Positions 33,187 through 47,962 of a stretch of 64,000 bases of DNA are shown one piece after another (within the stretch, counting starts at the first letter, position 1; every line of letters starts with the position of its first letter). The stretch is from Streptomyces sp. cg36 (GTDB taxonomy: Bacteria > Actinomycetota > Actinomycetes > Streptomycetales > Streptomycetaceae), in NCBI RefSeq assembly GCF_041080675.1, contig NZ_CP163520.1, positions 6,539,501-6,603,500 on the forward strand, read 5' to 3'. Below the pieces are notes generated by a model. The model was not told the DNA's origin and ran no database searches. It was given only the letters and a program-made list of their open reading frames with translations. The position numbers and the translations under genes are program-made.

Positions 33187-33753
33187 GTGGCTTCCACGAA
33201 CGACCTCAAGAACGGCATGGTGCTCAAGCTCGACGGGGGCCAGCTCTGGTCCGTCGTCGAGTTCCAGCACGTCAAGCCCGGCAAGGGCCCGGCCTTCGTG
33301 CGCACCAAGCTCAAGCACGTGCTCTCCGGCAAGGTCGTCGACAAGACCTTCAACGCCGGCACGAAGGTCGAGACCGCCACCATCGACCGCCGTGACATGC
33401 AGTTCTCCTACATGGACGGCGAGTACTTCGTCTTCATGGACATGGAGACCTACGACCAGCTGCACATCGACCGGAAGAACGTCGGCGACGCCGCCAACTT
33501 CCTGATCGAGGGCTTCACCGCCTCGGTCGCGCAGCACGAGGGCGAGGTGCTCTACGTGGAGCTGCCGGCCGCCGTCGAGCTGGTCATCCAGGAGACCGAG
33601 CCGGGCGTCCAGGGCGACCGCTCCACCGGTGGCACCAAGCCCGCCATCCTGGAGACCGGCCACCAGATCCAGGTGCCGCTCTTCATCACCACCGGTGAGA
33701 AGGTCAAGGTCGACACCCGCACCAGCGACTACCTCGGCCGGGTGAACAGCTAA
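33187..33753 (+). CDS. efp: Translation elongation factor P
   Basis: Relieves ribosomes stalled at polyproline motifs, which are frequent in high-GC proteomes such as this one. The 188-residue, three-domain protein begins [20 protein letters not shown] with the domain I loop [11 protein letters not shown] (tip Lys33, the residue modified in some bacteria). It carries the EF-P signature region [20 protein letters not shown] near the C-terminus. GTG at 33187 with AGGAGATTCCG upstream. nusB starts 2 nt after its stop, so the two are co-transcribed. Confidence 0.97.
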   Translation: MASTNDLKNGMVLKLDGGQLWSVVEFQHVKPGKGPAFVRTKLKHVLSGKVVDKTFNAGTKVETATIDRRDMQFSYMDGEYFVFMDMETYDQLHIDRKNVGDAANFLIEGFTASVAQHEGEVLYVELPAAVELVIQETEPGVQGDRSTGGTKPAILETGHQIQVPLFITTGEKVKVDTRTSDYLGRVNS

Positions 33754-33755
33754 CC

Positions 33756-34187
33756 GTGGCTGCCCGGAACAAGGCCCGCAAGCGCGCCTTCCAGATCCTC
33801 TTCGAGGCCGACCAGCGCGGCGAGTCCGTGCAGACGGTCCTCGCGGACTGGGTGCGGCACTCGCGGTCCGACGACCGCCAGCCTCCGGTCAACGAGTACA
33901 CGATGCAGCTCGTCGAGGGGTACGCGCAGTACGAGGCGCGCATCGACGACCTCATCTCCACGTACTCGGTGGACTGGCCGCTCGACCGGATGCCGGTCGT
34001 CGACCGGAACATCCTGCGGCTCGGGACGTACGAGCTGGTCTGGGAGGACGAGACGCCGGACGCCGTCGTCATCGACGAGGCGGTGCAGCTGGCGAAGGAG
34101 TTCTCCACGGACGACTCCCCGGCCTTCGTGAACGGGCTGCTGGCCCGTTTCAAGGAGCTCAAGCCGAGCCTGCGCCGGGACGCCTAG
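33756..34187 (+). CDS. nusB: Transcription antitermination/termination factor NusB
   Basis: All-helical RNA-binding protein that joins NusE at boxA of rRNA operons. The 143-residue product shows the Arg-rich start MAARNKARKRAFQILFEADQ, the family core LDRMPVVDRNILRLGTYEL, and DAVVIDEAVQLAKEFSTDDS-PAFVNGLL. GTG at 33756 begins 2 nt after the efp stop. The unit ends at an 18-bp terminator (34225-34265), convergent with bldD. Confidence 0.96.
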   Translation: MAARNKARKRAFQILFEADQRGESVQTVLADWVRHSRSDDRQPPVNEYTMQLVEGYAQYEARIDDLISTYSVDWPLDRMPVVDRNILRLGTYELVWEDETPDAVVIDEAVQLAKEFSTDDSPAFVNGLLARFKELKPSLRRDA

Positions 34188-34224
34188 TCCCGTCGCCGGT
34201 ACCGGCACACGCCGTTCAGGCACC

Positions 34225-34265
34225 CGAAGGGGCCCGCCGTACTTCCCGTACGGCGGGCCCCTTCG
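34225..34265 (+). terminator. Strong terminator after nusB (bidirectional with bldD)
   Basis: Perfect 18-bp stem (34225-34242 with 34248-34265) and a 5-nt TTCCC loop. It lies between convergent nusB and bldD and could serve both strands; the rest of the 234-nt gap shows nothing else. Confidence 0.85.
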
Positions 34266-34421
34266 CCGTGCCCGGGGCCCGGCCCCGGAGCCGCCTTCGC
34301 GACCGGCCCCCGTGCCGCCGCGTTCCGGCCCGCGCGCAAACGCCGCCGGGTAGGCCCGGACCCCGAAGGATCCCGGCCGGCCCGGCGGCGGCACGTTTCT
34401 GCTGAAGTGGCTGCTGATGCC

Positions 34422-34922
34422 TCAGTTGTCCTCGTGGGCGACCGCGCGGCGCGCGTCCGCGTCCAGGACGCCCCAGCTGATCAGCTGCTCGGTGAGCACC
34501 GAGGGGGACTGGTCGTAAATGACGGCCAGGGTGCGCAGGTCGTCCTGACGGATCGACAGCACCTTGCCGTTGTAGTCGCCGCGCTGCGACTGGATGGTCG
34601 CCGCGTACCGCTGGAGGGGGCCCGCCTTCTCCGGCGGGACGTGCGCGAGGCGCTCAAGGTCGAGGACGAGCTTCGGCGGCGGCTCGGCCGCACCGCCGGG
34701 GGTGGTGCCGGGAAGGAGCTCCTGCACCGGGACGCCGTAGAAGTCCGCCAGCTCGGCGAGGCGCTGCACGGTCACGGCACGGTCGCCGCGCTCGTAGGAA
34801 CCGACCACCACGGCCTTCCAGCGGCCCTGGGACTTCTCCTCCACACCATGGAGGGACAGGCCCTGCTGGGTGCGGATGGCGCGGAGCTTGGCCCCGAGCT
34901 GTTTTGCGTATTCGCTGGACAT
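34422..34922 (-). CDS. bldD: Developmental master repressor BldD
   Basis: BldD represses sporulation genes during vegetative growth when dimerised by tetrameric c-di-GMP. The 166-residue product has an N-terminal HTH (AKQLGAKLRAIRTQQGLSLH, VVVGSYERGDRAVTVQRLAE), a linker, and the C-terminal c-di-GMP domain with the intact signature RGD (R114-D116), eight residues, then RQDD (R125-D128). Start at 34922 (MSSEYAKQLG) matches the published protein; an in-frame ATG eight codons upstream is rejected. Two BldD-box-like sites lie about 50-75 bp upstream, consistent with known autorepression. It is divergent from pyrR. Confidence 0.98.
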   Translation of the reverse strand: MSSEYAKQLGAKLRAIRTQQGLSLHGVEEKSQGRWKAVVVGSYERGDRAVTVQRLAELADFYGVPVQELLPGTTPGGAAEPPPKLVLDLERLAHVPPEKAGPLQRYAATIQSQRGDYNGKVLSIRQDDLRTLAVIYDQSPSVLTEQLISWGVLDADARRAVAHEDN

Positions 34923-34970
34923 ATAGCTCCCCGGACGCTGAGGCAACGTGCGGCTCCGCCGCGTGGCTGG

Positions 34971-34998
34971 TAACTCACTGTGAGGTTACGCAGCGTTA
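34971..34998 (-). promoter_or_regulatory. Tandem BldD boxes upstream of bldD
   Basis: TTACGCAGCGTTA (34986-34998) matches the BldD consensus TNACNCWGNGTNA at every defined position. TAACTCACTGTGA (34971-34983) matches with one deviation. Their centres are 15 bp apart, and they start 49 bp upstream of the bldD ATG, so they probably overlap its promoter and mediate autorepression. Confidence 0.75.
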
Positions 34999-35114
34999 CT
35001 TGCCCGCGTCAAGCCGAATGGTCCATACCCCCACCCCAGACGGGTGACGACCCCGTGTGAAGACGGGCAAAGGCCCTGGTACCGTGGACGCTGTAATTCC
35101 GACGTCCTTTAAGG

Positions 35115-35726
<612 letters not shown>

Positions 35727-35820
35727 ACCTTTCGCCGTACGGAGTACGGGTCGTACCGGCCCGTGCGGCACTTCTGCGCGCCCGCATGCCCAAACCTCCA
35801 CAACCCTGGAGAAAACCCAG

Positions 35821-36807
35821 ATGAAGCGCCACCTCATCTCGGCCGCCGACCTCACCCGCGACGACGCCGTGCTCATCCTCGACACCGCCGAAGAGATGGC
35901 CCGGGTCGCCGACCGGCCGATCAGGAAGCTGCCGACCCTGCGCGGCCGTACGATCGTCAACCTCTTCTTCGAGGACTCGACCCGCACCCGGATCTCCTTC
36001 GAGGCCGCCGAGAAGCGCCTGTCCGCCGACGTCATCAACTTCACCGCCAAGGGCTCCTCGGTCTCCAAGGGCGAGTCCCTGAAGGACACCGCCCAGACCC
36101 TGGAGGCGATGGGCGTGGACGCCGTCGTCATCCGCCACGGCGCCTCCGGAGCCCCCTACCGGCTCGCCACCTCCGACTGGATCGACGCGGCCGTCGTCAA
36201 CGCGGGCGACGGCACCCACCAGCACCCCACCCAGGCCCTGCTCGACGCCTTCACCATGCGCCGCCGGCTGGTGGGCCGGGACGCGGGCCTGGGCCAGGAC
36301 CTGGCGGGCAAGCGGATCACGATCGTCGGCGACGTGCTGCACAGCCGGGTGGCCCGCTCCAACGTCGACCTGCTGCACACCCTCGGCGCCGAGGTCACCC
36401 TGGTGGCCCCGCCGACCCTGCTGCCGGTCGGCGTGGACCACTGGACCTGCGACGTCTCCTACGACCTCGACAGCGTGCTGCCGAAGTCCGACGCGGTGAT
36501 GATGCTGCGTGTGCAGCGCGAGCGGATGAACGCCGCCTTCTTCCCGACCGAGCGCGAGTACTCGCGGCGGTACGGGCTCGACGGCGAGCGGATGGCGAAG
36601 ATGCCCGAGCACGGCATCGTGATGCACCCGGGCCCGATGGTCCGGGGCATGGAGATCACCGCCGAGGTCGCCGACTCGGACCGCTGCACCGTGATCGAGC
36701 AGGTCGCCAACGGCGTCCACACCCGCATGGCGGTCCTCTACCTGCTCCTGGGCGGCAACGAGCCCGCCGTCAGCCACCACCGCCCCGTCGATTCGGAGAC
36801 CAAGTAA
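35821..36807 (+). CDS. pyrB: Aspartate carbamoyltransferase, catalytic subunit
   Basis: Condenses carbamoyl phosphate with aspartate. The 328-residue product has the carbamoyl-phosphate signature [13 protein letters not shown], the [11 protein letters not shown] loop, the [14 protein letters not shown] motif and the aspartate-domain [10 protein letters not shown]. No regulatory subunit gene (pyrI) is present, typical of class B/C ATCases. ATG at 35821 follows TGGAGAAAACCCAG. pyrC starts 2 nt after its stop. Confidence 0.97.
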   Translation: MKRHLISAADLTRDDAVLILDTAEEMARVADRPIRKLPTLRGRTIVNLFFEDSTRTRISFEAAEKRLSADVINFTAKGSSVSKGESLKDTAQTLEAMGVDAVVIRHGASGAPYRLATSDWIDAAVVNAGDGTHQHPTQALLDAFTMRRRLVGRDAGLGQDLAGKRITIVGDVLHSRVARSNVDLLHTLGAEVTLVAPPTLLPVGVDHWTCDVSYDLDSVLPKSDAVMMLRVQRERMNAAFFPTEREYSRRYGLDGERMAKMPEHGIVMHPGPMVRGMEITAEVADSDRCTVIEQVANGVHTRMAVLYLLLGGNEPAVSHHRPVDSETK

Positions 36808-36809
36808 TC

Positions 36810-38096
36810 ATGAGCAAGATCCTCATCCGTGGTGCGAAGGTGCTGGGCGGCGAGGTCCAGGACGTCCTGATCGACGGCGAGACGATCGCGGCCGTCGGCA
36901 GCGGGCTCTCCGACGAGGGCGCCCGGGTGATCGAGGCCGACGGGCAGGTCCTGCTGCCGGGCCTGGTCGACCTCCACACCCATCTGCGCGAGCCGGGCCG
37001 CGAGGACTCCGAGACGGTGCTGACCGGCACCCAGGCCGCCGCCCGCGGCGGCTACACCTCGGTGTTCGCCATGGCCAACACCTTCCCGGTCGCCGACACC
37101 GCGGGCGTCGTCGAGCAGGTCTGGCGCCTCGGCCGCGAGCACGGCTACTGCGACGTGCAGCCCATCGGCGCCGTCACCGTCGGCCTGGAGGGCAAGCAGC
37201 TCGCCGAGCTCGGCGCGATGCACGACTCGGCCGCCGGGGTCACCGTCTTCTCCGACGACGGCAAGTGCGTCGACGACGCCGTGATCATGCGCCGCGCCCT
37301 GGAGTACGTGAAGGCGTTCGGCGGCGTCGTCGCCCAGCACGCCCAGGAGCCGCGCCTCACCGAGGGCGCCCAGATGAACGAGGGCGTCGTCTCCGCCGAG
37401 CTGGGCCTGGGCGGCTGGCCCGCCGTCGCCGAGGAGTCGATCATCGCCCGGGACGTCCTGCTCGCCGAGCACGTCGGCTCCCGGGTGCACATCTGCCACC
37501 TCTCCACGGCCGGCTCGGTCGAGATCGTCCGCTGGGCCAAGTCGCGCGGCATCGACGTCACCGCCGAGGTCACCCCGCACCACCTGCTCCTCACCGACGA
37601 GCTGGTCCGCTCGTACAACCCGGTCTACAAGGTGAACCCGCCGCTGCGCACCGAGGCCGACGTCATGGCGCTGCGCGAGGCGCTCGCGGACGGCACGATC
37701 GACATCGTCGCCACCGACCACGCCCCGCACCCGCACGAGGACAAGGACTGCGAGTGGGCCGCGGCGGCCATGGGCATGGTGGGCCTGGAGACGGCGCTCT
37801 CCGTCGTCCAGCACACGATGGTCGACTCGGGGCTGATGAACTGGGCGGACGTCGCCGACCGGATGTCCTTCAAGCCCGCCCGGATCGGCAACGCCGACGA
37901 CCACGGCCGCCCCGTCTCGGCAGGCGAGCCCGCCAACCTGACGCTGGTGGATCCGGCATACCGTGGTCCCGTGAACCCCGCGGGCTTCGCCTCCCGCAGC
38001 CGCAACACCCCCTATGAGGGCCGTGAGCTGCCGGGACGCGTCACCCACACCTTCCTGCGGGGCAGGGCGACGGTCGCGGACGGGAAGCTGGCATGA
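36810..38096 (+). CDS. pyrC: Dihydroorotase
   Basis: Cyclises carbamoyl-aspartate to dihydroorotate. The 428-residue type I amidohydrolase carries the metal signature [41 protein letters not shown] and [14 protein letters not shown]. It may act in a complex with ATCase as in other bacteria with this enzyme type (inference). Its TGA overlaps the next ATG by 4 nt (38093-38096). Confidence 0.97.
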   Translation: MSKILIRGAKVLGGEVQDVLIDGETIAAVGSGLSDEGARVIEADGQVLLPGLVDLHTHLREPGREDSETVLTGTQAAARGGYTSVFAMANTFPVADTAGVVEQVWRLGREHGYCDVQPIGAVTVGLEGKQLAELGAMHDSAAGVTVFSDDGKCVDDAVIMRRALEYVKAFGGVVAQHAQEPRLTEGAQMNEGVVSAELGLGGWPAVAEESIIARDVLLAEHVGSRVHICHLSTAGSVEIVRWAKSRGIDVTAEVTPHHLLLTDELVRSYNPVYKVNPPLRTEADVMALREALADGTIDIVATDHAPHPHEDKDCEWAAAAMGMVGLETALSVVQHTMVDSGLMNWADVADRMSFKPARIGNADDHGRPVSAGEPANLTLVDPAYRGPVNPAGFASRSRNTPYEGRELPGRVTHTFLRGRATVADGKLA

Positions 38097-38683
38097 CACC
38101 TGCACTCTTCAATCTCGGCGTGAGCGCGCTGGCGGCCGAGCAGAAGTCGGCCGAGGTGACGCACTGGGGGGCCCGGATCGCCTGGGTCGTCGGCGTGCTG
38201 ATCTTCGTCGGCTTCGTCTACTGGTTGATGCGCCAGGGCTGGAAGTGGCGCGGCACCCTCCAGTCGGACCTGCCGGAGCTGCCCGCCGTGCCCAAGGCGA
38301 CCGGTCCGGCGACACTGAGCATGAGCGGGCGCTACCACGGCTCCACCACGGCCGGGCAGTGGCTCGACCGGATCGTCGCGCACGGCCTGGGCGTGCGCAG
38401 CAGGGCCGAGCTCACCCTGTCGGCCGAGGGCGTGCACGTCGTACGGCCCGGGGCGAACGACTTCTTCATCCCGGCCGAGGCGCTGCGCGAGGCCAGGTCC
38501 GAGAAGGCGATCGCCGGAAAGGTCCTCCCGGAGGGCGGCCTGCTGGTCGTCACCTGGGCCCACGGCGACAAGCTGATCGACTCCGGCTTCCGATCCGACC
38601 GGGCGTCCGAGCACGCCGCCTGGATCGAGGCCATCAACTCCATGAACCACCCCACCACCACGACGGAAGGCGCCGCACGATGA
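38093..38683 (+). CDS. Membrane protein with a PH-like domain inside the pyr operon
   Basis: The 196-residue product has an N-terminal membrane helix at about residues 25-46 ([20 protein letters not shown]) followed by a basic MRQGWKWRG stop-transfer and a beta-rich domain of about 130 residues ([20 protein letters not shown] ... [20 protein letters not shown]) resembling bacterial PH-like domains. Function unknown. It overlaps pyrC and carA by 4 nt on both sides (ATGA in each case), so it is translated as an integral operon member. A link to pyrimidine flux or membrane localisation of the pathway is inference only. Confidence 0.85.
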   Translation: MTPALFNLGVSALAAEQKSAEVTHWGARIAWVVGVLIFVGFVYWLMRQGWKWRGTLQSDLPELPAVPKATGPATLSMSGRYHGSTTAGQWLDRIVAHGLGVRSRAELTLSAEGVHVVRPGANDFFIPAEALREARSEKAIAGKVLPEGGLLVVTWAHGDKLIDSGFRSDRASEHAAWIEAINSMNHPTTTTEGAAR

Positions 38684-39814
38684 CGACCTCCACCAGGGGA
38701 GCCGCCAGGGTTCCCGCAGTCCTCGTCCTGGAGGACGGCCGTACGTTCCACGGCCGTGCCTACGGGGCCGTGGGGGTGACCTTCGGCGAGGCCGTCTTCT
38801 CCACCGGTATGACCGGCTACCAGGAGACCCTCACCGACCCGTCGTACCACCGCCAGGTCGTCGTGATGACCGCGCCGCACGTCGGCAACACCGGCGTCAA
38901 CGACGAGGACCCCGAGTCGGGGCGCATCTGGGTCGCCGGCTACGTCGTGCGCGACCCCGCCCGCGTCGCCTCCAACTGGCGCTCGCAGCGCTCGCTGGAC
39001 GAGGAGCTGCGCCGCCAGGGCGTCGTCGGGATCTCCGGCATCGACACCCGCGCCCTCACCCGCCATCTGCGCGAGCGCGGCGCGATGCGCGTCGGCATCT
39101 TCTCCGGCAACGCGCTGCCCGACGAGGGCACCATGCTGACCGAGGTCCGCCAGGCCCCCGAGATGCAGGGCGCGGACCTCTCCGCCGAGGTCGCCACCAA
39201 GGAGGCGTACGTCGTCCCGGCGATCGGCGAGAAGAAGTTCACCGTCGCCGCCGTGGACCTCGGCATCAAGGGCATGACCCCGCACCGGATGGCCGAGCGC
39301 GGCATCGAGGTGCACGTGCTGCCCGCCACCGCCACCGTGGAGGACGTGTACGCGGTCTCCCCGGACGGCGTGTTCTTCTCCAACGGCCCGGGCGACCCGG
39401 CCACCGCCGACGGCCCCGTCGCCGTCATGAAGGCCGTCCTGGAGCGCAGGACCCCGCTCTTCGGCATCTGCTTCGGCAACCAGATCCTCGGCCGCGCCCT
39501 CGGCTTCGGCACCTACAAGCTGAAGTACGGCCACCGGGGCATCAACCAGCCCGTGCAGGACCGTACGACCGGCAAGGTCGAGGTCACCGCGCACAACCAC
39601 GGCTTCGCCGTCGACGCGCCCCTCGACAAGGTCTCCGAGACCCCCTTCGGCCGCGCCGAGGTCTCCCACGTCTGCCTGAACGACCAGGTCGTGGAGGGCC
39701 TCCAGCTGCTCGACCAGCCTGCCTTCTCCGTCCAGTACCACCCCGAAGCGGCTGCCGGCCCGCACGACGCCGCGTACCTCTTCGACCGCTTCGTATCCCT
39801 GATGGAGGCCGAGC

Positions 39815-39822
<8 letters not shown>
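38680..39822 (+). CDS. carA: Carbamoyl-phosphate synthase, small (glutaminase) subunit
   Basis: Supplies ammonia from glutamine to CarB. The 380-residue product has the N-terminal CPSase_sm domain ([40 protein letters not shown]) and a class I amidotransferase domain with the nucleophile in [11 protein letters not shown] and the His/Glu pair in [13 protein letters not shown]. The ATG at 38680 overlaps the upstream gene. Its end overlaps the carB GTG by 8 nt. Confidence 0.97.
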
Positions 39823-43123
<3,301 letters not shown>

Positions 43124-43132
43124 CAGACGCCC

Positions 43133-43162
43133 GAGGGGGACACCGGAAACGGTGTCCCCCTC
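43133..43162 (+). terminator. Hairpin in the carB-pyrD gap (possible partial terminator)
   Basis: Perfect 12-bp stem GAGGGGGACACC/GGTGTCCCCCTC (43133-43144 with 43151-43162), 6-nt loop, ending 5 nt before the pyrD ribosome site GAGGA. It could attenuate pyrDF transcription or affect pyrD translation. Confidence 0.5.
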
Positions 43163-43179
43163 CGCATGAGGACTACGAC

Positions 43180-44285
<1,106 letters not shown>

Positions 44286-44289
<4 letters not shown>

Positions 44290-45137
44290 GCACCAGCACC
44301 CCGGAGCCCTTCGGCGCCCGGCTGCGCCGGGCCATGGACGAGCGCGGCCCGCTCTGCGTCGGCATCGACCCGCACGCCTCGCTCCTGGCGGACTGGGGGC
44401 TCTCCGACGACATCGACGGCCTGGAGCGGTTCTCCCGCACGGTCGTGGAGGCCCTGGCCGACCAGGTGGCCGTCTTCAAGCCGCAGGTGGCCTTCTTCGA
44501 GCGGTTCGGCTCGCGCGGCGTCGCGGTCCTGGAGCGGACCGTGGCGGACGCCCGGGAGGCCGGCACGCTGGTCCTGATGGACGCCAAGCGCGGTGACATC
44601 GGCTCCACCATGGCCGCCTACGCCGAGGCGTTCCTGCGCCCCGGCTCGCCGCTCCTCTCGGACGCGCTCACCGTCTCGCCCTACCTCGGCTACGGCTCGC
44701 TGGGGCCCGCCGTGGAGCTGGCCCGGGAGACCGGGGCCGGGCTGTTCGTGCTGGCCCTGACCTCCAACCCGGAGGGCGCGGAGGTGCAGCGGGCGGTGCG
44801 CGAGGACGGCCGCAGCATCGGCGCGACCATGCTGGCCCACCTGGCGGACGAGAACGCGGACGCGGCCCCGATGGGCTCCTTCGGCGCCGTCGTGGGGGCC
44901 ACCCTGGGCGATCTGTCGACGTTCGACCTGGACATCAACGGGCCGCTGCTGGCCCCCGGCATCGGGGCGCAGGGCGCGACCGCCGCGGACCTGCCCGCGG
45001 TCTTCGGCGCGGCCGTCGCCAACGTGGTGCCGAACGTCAGCCGGGGTGTTCTGCGTCACGGTCCCGACCTCGCGGGCCTGCGGGGTTCGGCGGCCCGGTT
45101 CGCGGACGAGATCCGCGCGGCGGTGGCGTCGGTCTGA
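44286..45137 (+). CDS. pyrF: Orotidine 5'-phosphate decarboxylase, type 2
   Basis: Last step to UMP. The 283-residue product is the long actinobacterial type (subfamily 2): LCVGIDPHASLLADWGL, VAVFKPQVAFFERFG, the catalytic LVLMDAKRGDIGSTMAAYA and a C-terminal PNVSRGVLRHGPD phosphate-binding stretch. It is coupled to pyrD by ATGA. It ends the operon; pyrE (orotate phosphoribosyltransferase) is not in this window. A terminator with a short T-run lies 83 nt downstream. Confidence 0.97.
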
Positions 45138-45219
45138 CGCCGCCGGGGTGCGGGTTGCGGCCACGCGCGGCAAACGTTGACGCATTCCTTACCCAAAACC
45201 CGGGTGTTATGTCGCGAAT

Positions 45220-45251
45220 GTCCTGGTCGGCACAGGCTGACCAGGACTTTT
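45220..45251 (+). terminator. Intrinsic terminator of the pyr operon
   Basis: Perfect 9-bp stem GTCCTGGTC/GACCAGGAC (45220-45228 with 45239-45247), 10-nt loop, followed by TTTT (45248-45251), one of the few hairpins here with a T-run. Confidence 0.75.
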
Positions 45252-45263
45252 CGTCTGTTCTCG

Positions 45264-45292
45264 CTGACGGGAGCGGTTGTGGCCGCTAGTCT
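45264..45292 (+). promoter_or_regulatory. Putative promoter for the sIHF gene
   Basis: CTGACG (45264-45269) and TAGTCT (45287-45292) are 17 bp apart. The downstream leader (45310-45335) can fold into a small bulged hairpin before the start codon at 45413. Confidence 0.4.
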
Positions 45293-45412
45293 CCGACGAG
45301 AGCAGGGGTGAGCGCACGTGCTTCGTGCGTCGCTCGTTGCTCGCCTGGTGTGGGGCGACTAGGTTCCTCACCGGTCCGTATCCGACAGTTCGACATCCGA
45401 GGTGACGTAGGC

Positions 45413-45736
45413 GTGGCTCTTCCGCCCCTTACCCCTGAACAGCGCGCAGCCGCGCTCGAAAAGGCCGCCGCGGCTCGCCGGGAGCGGGCCGAGGTCAAGA
45501 ATCGACTCAAGCACTCCGGTGCCTCCCTCCACGACGTGATCCAGCAGGGTCAGAAGAACGACGTCATCGGCAAGATGAAGGTCTCCGCCCTCCTCGAGTC
45601 CCTGCCCGGCGTGGGCAAGGTCCGCGCCAAGCAGATCATGGAGCGCCTGGGGATCTCCGAGAGCCGCCGTGTGCGGGGTCTCGGCTCCAACCAGATCGCA
45701 TCCCTTGAGCGCGAGTTCGGCGGCGCCGGGGCCTGA
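45413..45736 (+). CDS. sihf: Actinobacterial integration host factor (sIHF/mIHF)
   Basis: Small nucleoid-associated protein of 107 residues, [20 protein letters not shown], with a lysine/arginine-rich helix and a helix-two-turn-helix core ([39 protein letters not shown]). In Streptomyces it contacts double-stranded DNA, affects topology and is needed for normal sporulation and antibiotic production. It is unrelated to the E. coli IHF alpha/beta fold. GTG at 45413 with a GAGGTGACGTAGGC upstream site. gmk follows after 38 nt and may share its promoter. Confidence 0.97.
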   Translation: MALPPLTPEQRAAALEKAAAARRERAEVKNRLKHSGASLHDVIQQGQKNDVIGKMKVSALLESLPGVGKVRAKQIMERLGISESRRVRGLGSNQIASLEREFGGAGA

Positions 45737-45774
45737 CGTCCCGGGCACCCCCGGGAAGCTGGAATAATCGCTGC

Positions 45775-46368
45775 ATGGCAGCAACACCCCGGGGGTCATC
45801 CCCCGTACCCCCGGACGCACGTCCGCGGCTGACCGTGCTCTCCGGCCCCTCCGGGGTCGGCAAGAGCACGGTCGTCGCCCATATGCGCAAGGTTCACCCC
45901 GAGGTATGGCTCTCGGTGTCGGCGACGACCCGCAAGCCGCGCCCCGGCGAACGCAACGGCGTCCACTACTTCTTCGTGGACGACGAGGAATTCGACAAGC
46001 TGGTCGCCAACGGCGATCTGCTGGAGTGGGCCGAATTCGCGGGCAACCGCTACGGCACGCCCCGCCGCGCCGTCCTGGACCGCCTGGAGGCCGGTGAGCC
46101 GGTCCTCCTGGAGATCGACCTCCAGGGCGCCCGGCTGGTCCGCGAGTCGATGCCGGAGGCCCAGCTGGTCTTCCTGGCGCCGCCGAGCTGGGACGAGCTG
46201 GTCCGCCGGCTCACCGGCCGCGGCACCGAGGCGCCGGACGTCATCGAACGCCGCCTCGCCGCCGCCAAGGTGGAGCTCGCCGCGGAGTCCGAGTTCGACA
46301 TCACCCTGGTCAACACCTCCGTCGAGGATGTAGCGCGCGAGCTGCTAGCCTTGATGAAAGTTGTTTGA
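45775..46368 (+). CDS. gmk: Guanylate kinase
   Basis: Phosphorylates GMP to GDP. The 197-residue product has Walker [14 protein letters not shown], the GMP-binding [20 protein letters not shown] and [14 protein letters not shown] segments, and the lid-side [13 protein letters not shown]. The N-terminus carries a short Pro-rich extension. ATG at 45775 has only a weak upstream purine run (GGAA). rpoZ starts 26 nt after its stop, the widespread gmk-rpoZ pairing. Confidence 0.96.
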   Translation: MAATPRGSSPVPPDARPRLTVLSGPSGVGKSTVVAHMRKVHPEVWLSVSATTRKPRPGERNGVHYFFVDDEEFDKLVANGDLLEWAEFAGNRYGTPRRAVLDRLEAGEPVLLEIDLQGARLVRESMPEAQLVFLAPPSWDELVRRLTGRGTEAPDVIERRLAAAKVELAAESEFDITLVNTSVEDVARELLALMKVV

Positions 46369-46394
46369 TCTTTAATCCCCTTCGGAAGGCAGAC

Positions 46395-46667
46395 GTGTCC
46401 TCTTCCATCACCGCGCCCGAGGGCATCATCAACCCGCCGATTGATGAGCTGCTCGAAGCAACCGACTCGAAGTACAGCCTCGTGATCTACGCGGCCAAGC
46501 GCGCCCGTCAGATCAACGCGTACTACTCGCAGCTCGGTGAGGGCCTGCTGGAGTACGTCGGCCCGCTGGTGGACACCCACGTCCACGAGAAGCCGCTCTC
46601 CATCGCGCTTCGCGAGATCAACGCGGGTCTGCTGACCTCCGAGGCCATCGAGGGCCCGGCCCAGTAA
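46395..46667 (+). CDS. rpoZ: RNA polymerase omega subunit
   Basis: Small chaperone-like subunit that stabilises beta-prime. The 90-residue protein [20 protein letters not shown] contains the omega signature [20 protein letters not shown] and ends [20 protein letters not shown] plus a short tail. GTG at 46395 follows GGAAGGCAGAC and is preferred over the upstream ATG at 46365, which overlaps the gmk stop region. A 16-bp terminator follows at 46683-46719. Confidence 0.97.
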   Translation: MSSSITAPEGIINPPIDELLEATDSKYSLVIYAAKRARQINAYYSQLGEGLLEYVGPLVDTHVHEKPLSIALREINAGLLTSEAIEGPAQ

Positions 46668-46682
46668 GGCCCCGTACGTGTG

Positions 46683-46719
46683 ACCACAGGCCCGGCAGAG
46701 CGACTGCCGGGCCTGTGGT
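46683..46719 (+). terminator. Strong terminator after rpoZ
   Basis: Perfect 16-bp stem ACCACAGGCCCGGCAG/CTGCCGGGCCTGTGGT (46683-46698 with 46704-46719) and a 5-nt loop. Confidence 0.82.
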
Positions 46720-46759
46720 GTGTCATAGGGGAGTACGTATCCGAATGCGGGGAGACGCG

Positions 46760-47962
46760 GTGGACAAGCCGAAGGTCGTTCTGGGGGTCAGCGGCGGGAT
46801 CGCCGCCTACAAGGCGTGCGAGCTGCTGCGCAGACTGACCGAGTCCGGGCACGACACGCGCGTGGTGCCGACCGCGTCCGCGCTGCACTTCGTGGGCGCG
46901 GCCACCTGGTCCGCGCTCAGCGGGCACCCCGTCTCCACCGAGGTGTGGGACGACGTGCACCAGGTGCCGCACGTGCGCATCGGCCAGGAGGCCGACCTCG
47001 TGGTGGTCGCGCCCGCCACCGCCGACATGCTGGCCAAGGCGGCCCACGGCCTCGCCGACGACCTGCTCACCAACACCCTGCTCACCGCCCGCTGTCCGGT
47101 CGTCTTCGCGCCCGCCATGCACACCGAGATGTGGGAGCACCCCGCCACCCAGGAGAACGTGGCGACGCTGCGCCGCCGGGGCGCGGTCGTCATCGAGCCC
47201 GCGGTGGGCCGCCTCACCGGCGTGGACACCGGCAAGGGGCGGCTGCCCGACCCCGCCGAGATCTTCGAGGTCTGCCGCCGGGTGCTCGCCCGGGGCGCCG
47301 GCGGACGGGACCTGGAGGGCCGCCACGTGGTGGTCAGCGCGGGCGGCACGCGCGAGCCGCTGGACCCGGTCCGCTATCTGGGGAACCGTTCCTCCGGGAA
47401 GCAGGGGTACGCCCTGGCCCGGACCGCCGTGGCCCGGGGCGCCCGCGTCACCCTGGTCGAGGCCAACACCGGGCTGCCCGATCCGGCGGGCGTGGACGTG
47501 GTGCGGGTCGGCACCGCTGTGCAACTGCGGGAGGCGGTCCTGAAGGCCGCCGCCGACGCGGACGCGGTGGTCATGGCCGCGGCCGTCGCCGATTTCCGGC
47601 CCGAGTCGTACGCGGCCGGGAAGATCAAGAAGAAGGACGGACAGGAGCCCGCGCCGCTCGCCCTCGTCCGCAACCCGGACGTCCTCGCCGAGCTCTCCGC
47701 CGACCGGCCGCGGCCCGGCCAGGTGGTCGTCGGATTCGCCGCCGAGACCGACGACGTCCTCGCCAACGGCCGCCACAAGCTCGCCCGCAAGGGCTGTGAC
47801 CTGCTGGTCGTCAATGAGGTGGGGGAGCGCAAGACCTTCGGCTCGGAGGAGAACGAGGCGGTGGTCCTGGCCGCCGACGGCACCGAGACCCCGGTCCCGT
47901 ACGGCCCCAAGGAGGGGCTCGCCGACATGGTCTGGGATCTTGTCGTTCCGCGTTTCGCATAA
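46760..47962 (+). CDS. coaBC: Bifunctional phosphopantothenoylcysteine decarboxylase/ligase (CoaBC, Dfp)
   Basis: Two consecutive steps of coenzyme A synthesis. The 400-residue product has an N-terminal FMN-dependent CoaC domain (VVLGVSGGIAAYKACELLRR, LVVVAPATADMLAKAAHGLA, PAMHTEMWEHPAT in place of the usual PAMNxxMW) and a C-terminal CTP-dependent CoaB domain (VVVSAGGTREPLDPVRYLGN, RSSGKQG, DAVVMAAAVADFRP, KIKKKDG). GTG at 46760 is chosen because GGGGAGACGCG lies just upstream. It follows the rpoZ terminator and may have its own promoter in the short gap. Confidence 0.96.
   Translation: MDKPKVVLGVSGGIAAYKACELLRRLTESGHDTRVVPTASALHFVGAATWSALSGHPVSTEVWDDVHQVPHVRIGQEADLVVVAPATADMLAKAAHGLADDLLTNTLLTARCPVVFAPAMHTEMWEHPATQENVATLRRRGAVVIEPAVGRLTGVDTGKGRLPDPAEIFEVCRRVLARGAGGRDLEGRHVVVSAGGTREPLDPVRYLGNRSSGKQGYALARTAVARGARVTLVEANTGLPDPAGVDVVRVGTAVQLREAVLKAAADADAVVMAAAVADFRPESYAAGKIKKKDGQEPAPLALVRNPDVLAELSADRPRPGQVVVGFAAETDDVLANGRHKLARKGCDLLVVNEVGERKTFGSEENEAVVLAADGTETPVPYGPKEGLADMVWDLVVPRFA

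Noticed and set aside
45310..45335. Leader hairpin before sIHF as a riboswitch
   Set aside because: Only a small bulged stem with no conserved riboswitch sequence recognised.
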